Source of the DNA: Gammaproteobacteria bacterium
GTDB taxonomy: Bacteria > Pseudomonadota > Gammaproteobacteria > Arenicellales > Arenicellaceae
DNA: 6,429 bases
Assembly: GCA_030426005.1 (NCBI GenBank)
Contig: JAUHZM010000181.1
Location: forward strand, 1 to 6,429
Reading direction: 5' to 3'
This document shows, one piece after another, positions 1-6,075 of the stretch. The notes below the pieces were generated by a model. The model did not search any database, was not told the origin of the DNA, and worked only from the letters and a program-made list of their open reading frames with translations. The translations under genes were made by a program, and so were the position numbers. How positions within the stretch are numbered: the stretch's first letter is position 1; every line of letters begins with the position of its first letter.

Positions 1-1188
1 TCCGAGGCGCCATACGGCGCGTTGGCAAGCGCCACAATTGGGCTCGCAGCAGGCAAAATCGAAGTCATAGAAACTAACGCCGAAGATGCTAAAACGCTCT
101 GCGCAACTCGCGAGATCGACGCGCAGAATGAATGGTTAACGCCGGGCTTGATCGACTGTCACACGCATTTAGTGTTCGGCGGCAATCGCGCACAGGAGTT
201 CGAGTGGCGACTGCAAGGTGAGTCGTATCAAACCATCGCTCAACGAGGCGGCGGCATCGTCTCCACGGTCAACGCGACGCGTGCATTATCCGCCGCGGAG
301 CTATTCGACCAATCCGCGCCTAGGCTGGAGCGACTACTGGAAGAAGGCGTCACCACCGTGGAAATTAAGTCTGGGTATGGACTGAATTTAGAGCACGAGA
401 CCATCATGCTCTCAGTGGCGCGACAACTTGGTACCGCATACCCGATCACAGTGCGTACCACGTTTCTTGGCGCGCATGCGGTCCCACCCGAGTTTCAATC
501 AGAAAGCGATCCTAAACAGGCTTATATCGACCACGTATGCCAAACCATGCTGCCGGCGATTGCGGAATCGGGGCTGGCCGACGCAGTGGATGTGTTTTGT
601 GAGGGTATTGGTTTTAGCGTGGCACAGTGCGAGCAAGTATTCCGTGCCGCAGAGGATTATCAGCTGCCGATTAAAGGCCACGTTGAGCAACTCAGCAACT
701 TGCATGGTGCGGTGGCCGCCGCCAAACACCGAGCCTTGTCTGTGGATCATATTGAGTACCTGGCTACTGACGATGTTCCCGCACTGAAAGACACCGTGGC
801 GGTGCTATTGCCCGCCGCGTTCTATTTTCTACACGAAACACAAAAGCCACCCGTAGATGCATTGCGTGCAGTGGGCGTGCCGATGGCTGTGGCGTCCGAC
901 CTTAATCCAGGCACCGCACCCATGGCATCGCTGTTGACGGCGATGAATCAGGCCTGCGTGTTGTTTGATCTGACCCCAGAAGAAGCGTTACGTGGCGTCA
1001 CACGTCATGCGGCACGCGCACTACAGTGCGATAACAAAGGCGTCATTCGTGTTGGGGCAGACGCTGACTTGGCACTCTGGAAGATCGACCACCCTGCTGA
1101 ATTATCGTACGCAATCAACTTCCATCGACCAACGGCGGTCTGGCAAGATGGGAAACTCAGCAACCGAACTCAACGATCAAATGCGTGA
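1..1188 (+). CDS. hutI: Imidazolonepropionase HutI (5' end outside window)
   Basis: Third enzyme of histidine degradation, a cytoplasmic metal-dependent amidohydrolase that hydrolyses 4-imidazolone-5-propionate to N-formimidoyl-L-glutamate. The frame is open from base 1, and 395 residues are visible. Compared with family members of about 405-420 residues, roughly 20 N-terminal residues lie upstream, so the TTG at 22 is not a believable start. Amidohydrolase metal ligands are visible: the HTH pair in DCHTHLVFGG (His codons 160-162 and 166-168), His in KGHVEQ (679-681), His in VDHIEYL (748-750) and Asp in ASDLNPGT (898-900). HutI-typical stretches are GGGIVSTVNATRA, EIKSGYGL and TFLGAHAVPPE. 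The stop overlaps the start of hutG by 8 bases (ATGCGTGA), which implies one operon and probable translational coupling. hutU and hutH might lie upstream, but this cannot be seen. Confidence 0.96.
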   Translation, partial: SEAPYGALASATIGLAAGKIEVIETNAEDAKTLCATREIDAQNEWLTPGLIDCHTHLVFGGNRAQEFEWRLQGESYQTIAQRGGGIVSTVNATRALSAAELFDQSAPRLERLLEEGVTTVEIKSGYGLNLEHETIMLSVARQLGTAYPITVRTTFLGAHAVPPEFQSESDPKQAYIDHVCQTMLPAIAESGLADAVDVFCEGIGFSVAQCEQVFRAAEDYQLPIKGHVEQLSNLHGAVAAAKHRALSVDHIEYLATDDVPALKDTVAVLLPAAFYFLHETQKPPVDALRAVGVPMAVASDLNPGTAPMASLLTAMNQACVLFDLTPEEALRGVTRHAARALQCDNKGVIRVGADADLALWKIDHPAELSYAINFHRPTAVWQDGKLSNRTQRSNA

Positions 1189-2170
1189 TCAAGCGTTTAA
1201 ACAACAATGGCAGGGACGGATCGACCCAGAGGACGGCATCGCTGGCTTGCGCCTGCATCAACATGTCCAGCCCTATTCCAGTGTTGTCGACCCAGGCGGC
1301 ATTACACTCGTCGGGCTGGCTTCAGACCTCGGGGTACAATACAACCAGGGACGCATTGGTGCACAGGAAGGGCCAACTGCCATACGACGTAGCCTGGCCA
1401 ATTTAGCCTGGCACAACGCCACGCCGTGCTACGACGCTGGAGATATTGAGATTGAAATCCAGGCGGACCGAGAGCCGCTGCAAACCGCACAGAAAGCCTA
1501 TGCCAACGTGGTGTACAACGCCTTATGCAATCAACAGTTTGTGGTTGGTTTGGGCGGTGGCCACGAAATAGCCTGGGGCAGTTATCAGGGCGCACGACAT
1601 TATCTGGATCATTGCGGGAAGGAGCAGGCCGTACTCGGCATTCTCAACTTTGATGCACATTTCGATCTGCGAAAGCCACCGGAAGCCGCCGCCTGGCAAG
1701 GCAGCTCTGGAACGCCTTTCTACCAAGTCAGTCGAGACTGCCTGCGTCGAAATATCGCCTTTGAATATGCGTGTATTGGCATTAGTCGCGCTGCGAATAC
1801 GCGTGCGCTGTTTGACTTTGCGGCCGCACAAAACGTGGATTATGTGCTCGACACCGAGTGTACCGCAGCCTCACGAACCGCCTTGATCAACGGTCTTATC
1901 GCCAAGGTCGACGCGCTCTACGTGACTGTCTGTCTCGACGCGCTACCGTGCGATCTCGCGCCAGGTGTGAGTGCGCCCGCGGCGTTAGGTATTTCGATCC
2001 ATGACATCCTGGACTCGATGCGCTTAGTGAAACAGGCCTGTGCGGAACACAACGTTAAGTGGTTAATGCTGGATGTTGCAGAAATGAACCCGTCCTTGGA
2101 TCACGATAACCGTACCGCCCGAGTGGCGGCACGATTAATCTATGAAGTGATGAACCTAGCGCTTACCTAA
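1181..2170 (+). CDS. hutG: Formimidoylglutamase HutG
   Basis: Last step of the formamide-producing histidine pathway: hydrolyses N-formimidoyl-L-glutamate to L-glutamate and formamide. It is a cytoplasmic ureohydrolase (arginase/agmatinase fold, usually two Mn ions). The start chosen gives 329 residues and places the family N-terminal WQGRxDxEDG at residues 10-19. The ATG at 1148 would add 11 residues. Neither start has a clear ribosome site, and coupling to hutI is likely. The frame stays open further upstream only because it overlaps hutI. Metal motifs are GGGHEIAWG (His128) and FDAHFD (Asp158, His160, Asp162). In the C-terminal SxDxD-type motif the sequence is TVCLDALP, so Cys251 stands where the first Asp is expected, while Asp253 is kept. 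APGVSAPA and VAEMNPSLD (acidic substrate-binding region) are intact. The family call is firm; the effect of the Cys is unknown. Confidence 0.95.
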   Translation: MRDQAFKQQWQGRIDPEDGIAGLRLHQHVQPYSSVVDPGGITLVGLASDLGVQYNQGRIGAQEGPTAIRRSLANLAWHNATPCYDAGDIEIEIQADREPLQTAQKAYANVVYNALCNQQFVVGLGGGHEIAWGSYQGARHYLDHCGKEQAVLGILNFDAHFDLRKPPEAAAWQGSSGTPFYQVSRDCLRRNIAFEYACIGISRAANTRALFDFAAAQNVDYVLDTECTAASRTALINGLIAKVDALYVTVCLDALPCDLAPGVSAPAALGISIHDILDSMRLVKQACAEHNVKWLMLDVAEMNPSLDHDNRTARVAARLIYEVMNLALT

Positions 2171-2188
2171 CTGGTCAGCGCTTTGTTT
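2158..2188 (+). terminator. Probable intrinsic terminator of the hut operon
   Basis: AGCGCT at 2158-2163 pairs with AGCGCT at 2177-2182. After one T/C mismatch, ACC (2165-2167) pairs with GGT (2173-2175) around a 5-base loop. The run TTGTTT follows. The stem contains the hutG stop codon and fills the 16-base gap to the convergent gene. On the other strand there is no T run after the stem, so it probably serves hutG only. The stem is modest, so this is a probable call. Confidence 0.5.
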
Positions 2189-2705
2189 ACATATCTTCAG
2201 CTAGTTCGCTGCAGCTGCGCAATTTTTCTGACGAAACGCCGATTTCTTTCGCCACCATCTCTTCTGCACACTGGCGGTATTCAGCTAGATCTGAATTTGA
2301 CTCCAGATCAAGTTGGTTCATGTTCAGCGTGTCAGGCAATTTGCTGGAACAGGTTTTAATCAATTCCATTTGAAAATCTGGGCCAACTTTCTCCGACATA
2401 CCGGCAACATCTTCAGTTGAAACTCCCAGACAGCTTGCAACTTTCTGCTCTTGCTCTTGCTTGTACTCTTCCATTTCAGCTTTGTACTCGGCATACGCCT
2501 CAGGCGACAACTGCTCTTTGAGAGCCTTGTCATTGTTGGCTTCGATGTCCGCTTGCGCATCTTTGAGTTGTTGCATCATCATCAGCTGGCTCTGTACAAA
2601 TTCGTCTTTACTGATGGTGCCTTCCTCTTGTGCCATGACTGGCGTAGCAACCACAAGTGCACACAAAGTGAGCGTAGCAGTCAAACTGGGGCTAAATTTT
2701 TTCAT
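2187..2705 (-). CDS. Exported acidic four-cysteine protein of unknown function
   Basis: I do not recognise a family. The 172-residue product begins MKKFSPS with a Sec signal peptide: a short basic start, a hydrophobic stretch at about residues 8-21, and likely cleavage after VMA25 before QEEG, giving a mature protein of about 147 residues in the periplasm or outside. The ATG at 2705 is preferred to an in-frame GTG at 2729, because it puts the lysines at the start of a normal signal peptide. No strong ribosome site precedes either. The mature part is rich in Glu, Gln, Lys, Met and Ala, so probably helical, with stretches resembling coiled coil at about 35-90. Four cysteines (92, 119, 146, 165) could form two disulfides. 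Residues 80-100 and 142-162 resemble each other. It lies convergent to hutG and is followed by no partner gene, so it is probably transcribed alone. It could be a small chaperone-like or stress protein, but nothing in the sequence proves this. Confidence 0.75.
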   Translation of the reverse strand: MKKFSPSLTATLTLCALVVATPVMAQEEGTISKDEFVQSQLMMMQQLKDAQADIEANNDKALKEQLSPEAYAEYKAEMEEYKQEQEQKVASCLGVSTEDVAGMSEKVGPDFQMELIKTCSSKLPDTLNMNQLDLESNSDLAEYRQCAEEMVAKEIGVSSEKLRSCSELAEDM

Positions 2706-2755
2706 AGTAATGGGTGTGGCACACGCCACTAGGCTAGGGTTAGGGTAAAAACCGA

Positions 2756-2784
2756 ATCATACCCAAATTGCGGTACGCGAAAAG
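2756..2784 (-). promoter_or_regulatory. Possible promoter of the exported-protein gene
   Basis: On the - strand a TATGAT (2756-2761) matches the sigma-70 -10 box at five of six bases. The matching upstream hexamer at a 17-base spacing is CTTTTC (2779-2784), a poor -35 box. A transcript starting about 7 bases downstream would have a leader of some 45 bases. The rest of the gap between 2706 and 2828 holds a small hairpin near the start codon and no gene. Confidence 0.25.
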
Positions 2785-2828
2785 GCTCAGTGTCGATTCT
2801 GTAATCTTCGTCGCAGATCAAATACGAT

Positions 2829-3842
2829 TCATGAATTTGGCCATTCAGACAGCTGCTTGAGGTACGCGTCTTTTACTGAATCCGCTAGAAAGCTGGCCTC
2901 GAAGCCGTTTTTTATCAGTTTAAGTGTCTGAGCACGATCCATCCCAAGTGAGGCCTGCAAGGCGAGATAGTTGGCAGACAAATAACCACCGAAATACGCC
3001 GGGTCGTCCGAATTCACGGTCACGCACAAACCTTGCTCCAGCAACTGCAACAAGGTGTGGTCGCTCATGTTATCGAACACACAGAGTCGCACATTTGACA
3101 GCGGACAGACCGTCAATGGAATCCGCGCTTTGGCCAGGTGCACCACCAATTTTGGGTCTTCAAGACAGCGCACACCATGATCAATGCGATCCACGTGCAA
3201 TAAGTTTAAAGCCTGCCAAATATACTCCGCAGGCCCCTCCTCGCCAGCGTGTGCCACCAGTCGATATCCTCGCTCACGGGCTGCCGCGTATAAACGGACG
3301 AACTTTTCAGGAGGATTACCAAGTTCCGAGCTCGCCAAGCCAATGGCAATAAACTGGTCACGAAAAGCGTCCGCTGCCTGCAGAGTTTCGAGTGCGTCTT
3401 CCTCGCTTAAGTGACGCAGCAAACTGAGAATCAATCCCACCGATTGGCCCCAATTTTCCGCGGCCTCGTTAATTGCGCGACTGAATCCGGCCATCATGGT
3501 GGCGAATTCAACGCTATTGGGCGCATAGGTCTGGGGTTCGATCATGATCTCAGTGTGCACGATGTTTTCATCGCGGCAAACCAGCAGGTAATCCATCATC
3601 AAGTGATAGAAGTCGTCTTCATCGCGTAATACCGAGGCGCCTAAATAGTAGAGGTCAAGAAAACTCTGTAGATCTTTAAACTGATAGGCGGCTTCTACGT
3701 CGCTGACGGTGGCATATGGCAAACGAATGCCGTGCTTGTCTGCGAGCGATAACATACGGTGCGCCTGCAGGCTGCCATCCAGATGGAGATGTAATTCGGT
3801 CTTGGGTATTGCTGCCAGCCATTCAGCGTATTGATCAGCCAT
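2829..3842 (-). CDS. Adenine deaminase (adenosine/adenine deaminase superfamily)
   Basis: Zinc-dependent cytoplasmic hydrolase; best reading is adenine to hypoxanthine plus ammonia in purine salvage. The 337 residues fit the family length. Zinc ligands are HLHLDG (His18, His20), VAHAGEEGP (His198) and NSDDPAYFGGY (Asp279). Glu201 is the expected proton donor, His222 in RIDHGVR the catalytic histidine, and Asp280 the substrate contact. LQSFLDLYY, LLRHLSEE, SSELGNPPEKF, CPLSNVRL and SDDPAYFGGY are typical of the bacterial and fungal adenine-deaminase branch (Pseudomonas and Aah1 type), not of classical adenosine deaminases, although databases often label such proteins adenosine deaminase (add). 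One oddity is GLASSE at 168-173, where I expect GLDSSE. The ATG at 3842 has GAGTGG about 7 bases upstream. It diverges from the exported deoxyribosyltransferase gene and sits next to a purine permease and a phosphoribosyltransferase, which supports adenine salvage. Confidence 0.9.
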   Translation of the reverse strand: MADQYAEWLAAIPKTELHLHLDGSLQAHRMLSLADKHGIRLPYATVSDVEAAYQFKDLQSFLDLYYLGASVLRDEDDFYHLMMDYLLVCRDENIVHTEIMIEPQTYAPNSVEFATMMAGFSRAINEAAENWGQSVGLILSLLRHLSEEDALETLQAADAFRDQFIAIGLASSELGNPPEKFVRLYAAARERGYRLVAHAGEEGPAEYIWQALNLLHVDRIDHGVRCLEDPKLVVHLAKARIPLTVCPLSNVRLCVFDNMSDHTLLQLLEQGLCVTVNSDDPAYFGGYLSANYLALQASLGMDRAQTLKLIKNGFEASFLADSVKDAYLKQLSEWPNS

Positions 3843-3912
3843 GAAAATCCACTCGTTTTTGGGGAATTAGAGAGGTGAAGCGAACACAAATTATCGCCAA
3901 CGTGGTAAGGTC

Positions 3913-3918
3913 ATTATA
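3913..3918 (-). promoter_or_regulatory. -10 box (TATAAT) for the adenine deaminase gene
   Basis: The - strand reads GCGTATAATGACC, an exact consensus sigma-70 -10 hexamer. Transcription would begin near 3906 and leave a leader of about 64 bases. The -35 position at 17 bases reads TAAATT, which is weak, so the promoter may depend on an activator. A TG two bases before the -10 box is one base out of register for an extended -10. Confidence 0.4.
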
Positions 3919-3943
3919 CGCATTTTTGTTCGACCAATTTACC

Positions 3944-3947
3944 GGAG
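3944..3947 (+). promoter_or_regulatory. Ribosome binding site supporting the GTG start at 3957
   Basis: GGAG lies 9 bases before GTG at 3957. This decides the start of the deoxyribosyltransferase gene. No in-frame ATG exists between here and the catalytic domain, and the next alternative, a TTG at 4023, would cut into the hydrophobic core of the signal peptide. Confidence 0.6.
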
Positions 3948-3956
3948 TTTCAACTC

Positions 3957-4667
3957 GTGATTCGTTCTCGTTCCCGATCTATTTCTCAGCCGATTCTGCT
4001 TTGTGTTTACCTATTCGCTATTTTGATTCTATCAAGCGCACAAGCCAAAAATGTAGCTGATGATGTAAGACCAACTTATTACATTTACCTTGCAGGCCCT
4101 GAAGTATTCTTGCCCGACCCAATTCAGGCCGGCGTCGACAAAAAACAAACCATTGAGCGCCTGAACCAAGAACACAATTGGCCTTTTAAGCTGGTCGGTC
4201 TCTACCCTATGGATAACGAGATCGAGAACTTCGCGCCCGATTTCAAGACCGGCATGAAGATTTACCACGCTAATATCCAACTCATGGATCAAGCACATTT
4301 TATTACCGCCAACATGGTTCGCTTTCGCGGCCCTAGTATGGATGTGGGCACCGCGTTTGAAATGGGGTACATGGCTGGCTTGAACAAACCGGTATTTGCC
4401 TACTACGATGCCAAACCGTTTTATGGTAAAGATGAAACACCCGGGATTTATGCCGAGCGCGTGGCTCGCCATTACCCTGTCGACGCTGACAACCCAGGCA
4501 AAGATGCTCACGGTCAATCCATTGAAGATTTTCAAATGGCCGACAACCTCATGATGATTGGATCACTCGAGTCCGGTCGTGGCGAAATCGCCCCCAGCTT
4601 CGAAGCCGCCGTAGTACAGATAGCAGAATCACTGCAGGCACAAATGAAACAGGTCATCTCCAACTAA
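3957..4667 (+). CDS. Nucleoside 2-deoxyribosyltransferase family protein with signal peptide
   Basis: Enzymes of this family cleave the N-glycosidic bond of 2'-deoxynucleosides, passing deoxyribose to another base or to water. The GTG start with GGAG gives 236 residues. Residues 1-30 form a Sec signal peptide: an Arg/Ser-rich start, a hydrophobic core ILLCVYLFAILIL, and SSAQA before Lys31. The domain starts at about residue 41 with YYIYLAGPEVF. Asp111, Asp129 (RGPSMDVGTAFE) and Glu135 match by spacing the Asp72, Asp92 and nucleophile Glu98 of Lactobacillus enzymes. ADNLMM near 194 matches the C-terminal Asn region. The mature part has no cysteine. Typical relatives are cytoplasmic and begin right at the YLAGP strand, so the extra N-terminus is unusual and implies a periplasmic enzyme. 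A shared operon with the permease downstream is likely. Transferase versus plain hydrolase cannot be decided from sequence. Confidence 0.85.
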   Translation: MIRSRSRSISQPILLCVYLFAILILSSAQAKNVADDVRPTYYIYLAGPEVFLPDPIQAGVDKKQTIERLNQEHNWPFKLVGLYPMDNEIENFAPDFKTGMKIYHANIQLMDQAHFITANMVRFRGPSMDVGTAFEMGYMAGLNKPVFAYYDAKPFYGKDETPGIYAERVARHYPVDADNPGKDAHGQSIEDFQMADNLMMIGSLESGRGEIAPSFEAAVVQIAESLQAQMKQVISN

Positions 4668-4691
4668 ATCTGCTCATTTTCAGGGCACTCG

Positions 4692-4727
4692 CGGCAAGGC
4701 GCATATTGGTTTTCGCCTTGCCGTTTT
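4692..4727 (+). terminator. Intrinsic terminator or attenuator before the purine permease
   Basis: A perfect 10-base stem, CGGCAAGGCG (4692-4701) with CGCCTTGCCG (4714-4723), encloses a 12-base loop and is followed by TTTT (4724-4727). It lies in the 76-base gap between the deoxyribosyltransferase stop and the permease ATG at 4744. Only 16 bases separate it from that ATG, too few for a separate promoter downstream. The permease must therefore be read through it, either as partial termination inside an operon or as regulated attenuation. The T run is short, so termination may be incomplete. Confidence 0.65.
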
Positions 4728-4743
4728 GCATGGTACGCAACGC

Positions 4744-6039
4744 ATGAAAAACTGGCTCAATAACTTTTTTGCGATTGAACGCAACAACAGCTCCATCCAG
4801 CGCGAACTCATCGCTGGGTTGACGACCTTTCTGGCAATGGCATACATCACCGTTGTTAATCCTGCGATCCTGTCCGAAGCCGGTATGGATTTTGGCGCTG
4901 TGTTCGTAGCCACCTGTGTGGCTGCGGCGCTGGGCAGTATCGCGATGGGCGTGTTTGCAAATTATCCGATTGCACTGGCACCCGGCATGGGACAGAACGC
5001 CTTCTTCGCCTTTGGTATCTGTATTGGCTTGGGGCACAGCTGGCAGGTCGCCCTCGGTGCAGTGTTCATTTCGGGAGTCCTATTCATTATCATCAGTGTG
5101 TTGCCAATTCGGGAATGGTTGATCAACTCGATCCCTCGCTCTCTCAAGCTCGGCATGGCAGCAGGGATCGGCTTATTCCTTGCCATCATCGCGTTAAGCG
5201 GTGGTCAGGTGGTGGTAGACAACCCAGCCACACTGGTGTCTTTCGGTGATCTGACTGAGCCTGCGCCGCTCTTATTGATGCTTGGCTTTGTCCTAATCGC
5301 TGCACTGACCGCACGTGGTGTCATCGGCGCCGTGGTCATTGGTATTCTGGTGGTGACACTGATCGCCTGGAGTACCGGCTTGGCCGAATTCAAAGGCGTG
5401 GTCTCAGCACCACCGTCGGCCAGCGCCTTACTCGAACTGGACATCAAAGGCGCATTAAACGTGTCGATGCTCACCGTGATTCTTACCTTGTTGCTGATCG
5501 ACGTCTTCGATACAGCTGGTACCTTGGTCGGGGTTGCGACACGCGCCAATATGCTGGATGCCGATGGCAAGTTACCACGCTTAAATAAAGCTTTGCTGGC
5601 AGACTCTTCAGCCACCGCGGCTGGTGCGCTACTAGGTACATCCTCCACCACCAGTTATGTGGAAAGTGCCGCTGGTGTTGAGGCCGGTGGTCGCACCGGA
5701 TTGACCGCCGTGGTTACCGGTGTGTTATTTCTGGCTTGCTTGTTTATTGCACCACTAGCACAAAGTATCCCCCCCTTCGCCACCGCGTCAGCTCTACTCT
5801 TCGTGGCCTGTATAATGGTACGATCGCTGGCCGATCTCGAATGGGATGACATCACAGACACCGCGCCAGCCGTGGTTGCCGCCATCAGCATGCCATTAAG
5901 TTACTCGATTGCCGACGGTATTGGCCTTGGCTTTATTACCTACGCGGCCATTAAAACCCTGGCCGGACGAGTGCCTGAGTGTCCGCTGGCGGTGTATATC
6001 ATTGCGATCATTTTCGCGTTAAAGTTCACCTTTTTATAA
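4744..6039 (+). CDS. NCS2 purine permease, AzgA/GhxP/AdeP type
   Basis: Inner-membrane transporter of the nucleobase-cation symporter-2 family, AzgA-like branch, which imports adenine, guanine or hypoxanthine with protons. From the ATG at 4744 it has 431 residues, normal for the branch. An in-frame TTG at 4726 lies in the hairpin's T run and is unlikely. There is no good ribosome site before 4744. Branch signatures are RELIAGLTTFLAMAYITVVNP (20-40), ALAPGMGQNAFFAF (77-90), GMAAGIGLFLAI (137-148), DVFDTAGTLVGVA (253-265) and GTSSTTSYVESAAGVEAGG (298-316). Asp256 and Glu307 are in the places of the acidic substrate-binding residues of helices 8 and 10. About 12-14 hydrophobic segments are visible. 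The neighbours (adenine deaminase, deoxyribosyltransferase, phosphoribosyltransferase) favour adenine/hypoxanthine as substrate, but the exact base cannot be fixed. Confidence 0.94.
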   Translation: MKNWLNNFFAIERNNSSIQRELIAGLTTFLAMAYITVVNPAILSEAGMDFGAVFVATCVAAALGSIAMGVFANYPIALAPGMGQNAFFAFGICIGLGHSWQVALGAVFISGVLFIIISVLPIREWLINSIPRSLKLGMAAGIGLFLAIIALSGGQVVVDNPATLVSFGDLTEPAPLLLMLGFVLIAALTARGVIGAVVIGILVVTLIAWSTGLAEFKGVVSAPPSASALLELDIKGALNVSMLTVILTLLLIDVFDTAGTLVGVATRANMLDADGKLPRLNKALLADSSATAAGALLGTSSTTSYVESAAGVEAGGRTGLTAVVTGVLFLACLFIAPLAQSIPPFATASALLFVACIMVRSLADLEWDDITDTAPAVVAAISMPLSYSIADGIGLGFITYAAIKTLAGRVPECPLAVYIIAIIFALKFTFL

Positions 6040-6075
6040 CTGGCAGCACGTGTTGTAAGCTGCGAAGACAGACCT

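Larger units (their letters stand above)
3843..3956. promoter_or_regulatory. Divergent control region between deaminase and deoxyribosyltransferase genes
   Basis: These 114 bases must hold promoters for both outward genes. Toward the deaminase there is a perfect TATAAT on the - strand at 3913-3918. Toward the deoxyribosyltransferase no good -35/-10 pair stands out: CATTAT at 3912-3917 is a weak -10 candidate occupying almost the same bases. An imperfect palindrome, TTATCGCCAACGTGGTAA (3891-3908), overlaps the expected deaminase transcription start and could be an operator. No regulator gene is in the window, and I do not recognise the site. Confidence 0.45.

Noticed and set aside
992..1180. 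Longer hutG start reaching back to 992
   Set aside because: The extra residues overlap hutI in another frame, show no relation to the HutG family, and the family N-terminus (WQGRxD) fits starts at 1181 or 1148.
2731..2748. Telomere-like AGGGTTAGGGT stretch
   Set aside because: Only two TTAGGG-like units between two genes in a bacterial context; looks like chance in a short non-coding gap.
2924..3352. 142-codon open frame opposite the deaminase gene
   Set aside because: Lies entirely inside a firmly identified gene, has a composition typical of antisense frames (Arg, Pro, Ser rich) and no motif.
3957..4046. Tat (twin-arginine) signal or lipoprotein signal on the deoxyribosyltransferase
   Set aside because: The arginines alternate with serines and do not form an SRRxFLK-type motif, and there is no cysteine at the cleavage site; a normal Sec signal fits better.
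4032..4535. 167-codon open frame opposite the deoxyribosyltransferase gene
   Set aside because: Shadow of a gene with clear catalytic motifs; no independent start signal or family resemblance.
4668..4743. Purine riboswitch before the permease
   Set aside because: The 76-base gap is nearly filled by one hairpin and shows no three-way junction with the conserved loop sequences of the purine riboswitch.
5205..5651. 148-codon open frame opposite the permease gene
   Set aside because: Low-complexity Ser/Ala/Thr-rich translation that mirrors the permease codons; no ribosome site and no recognisable domain.
6043..6063. GCAGC...GCTGC inverted repeat between permease and phosphoribosyltransferase genes
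   Set aside because: Only five paired bases with an 11-base loop and no T run, so not a convincing terminator.
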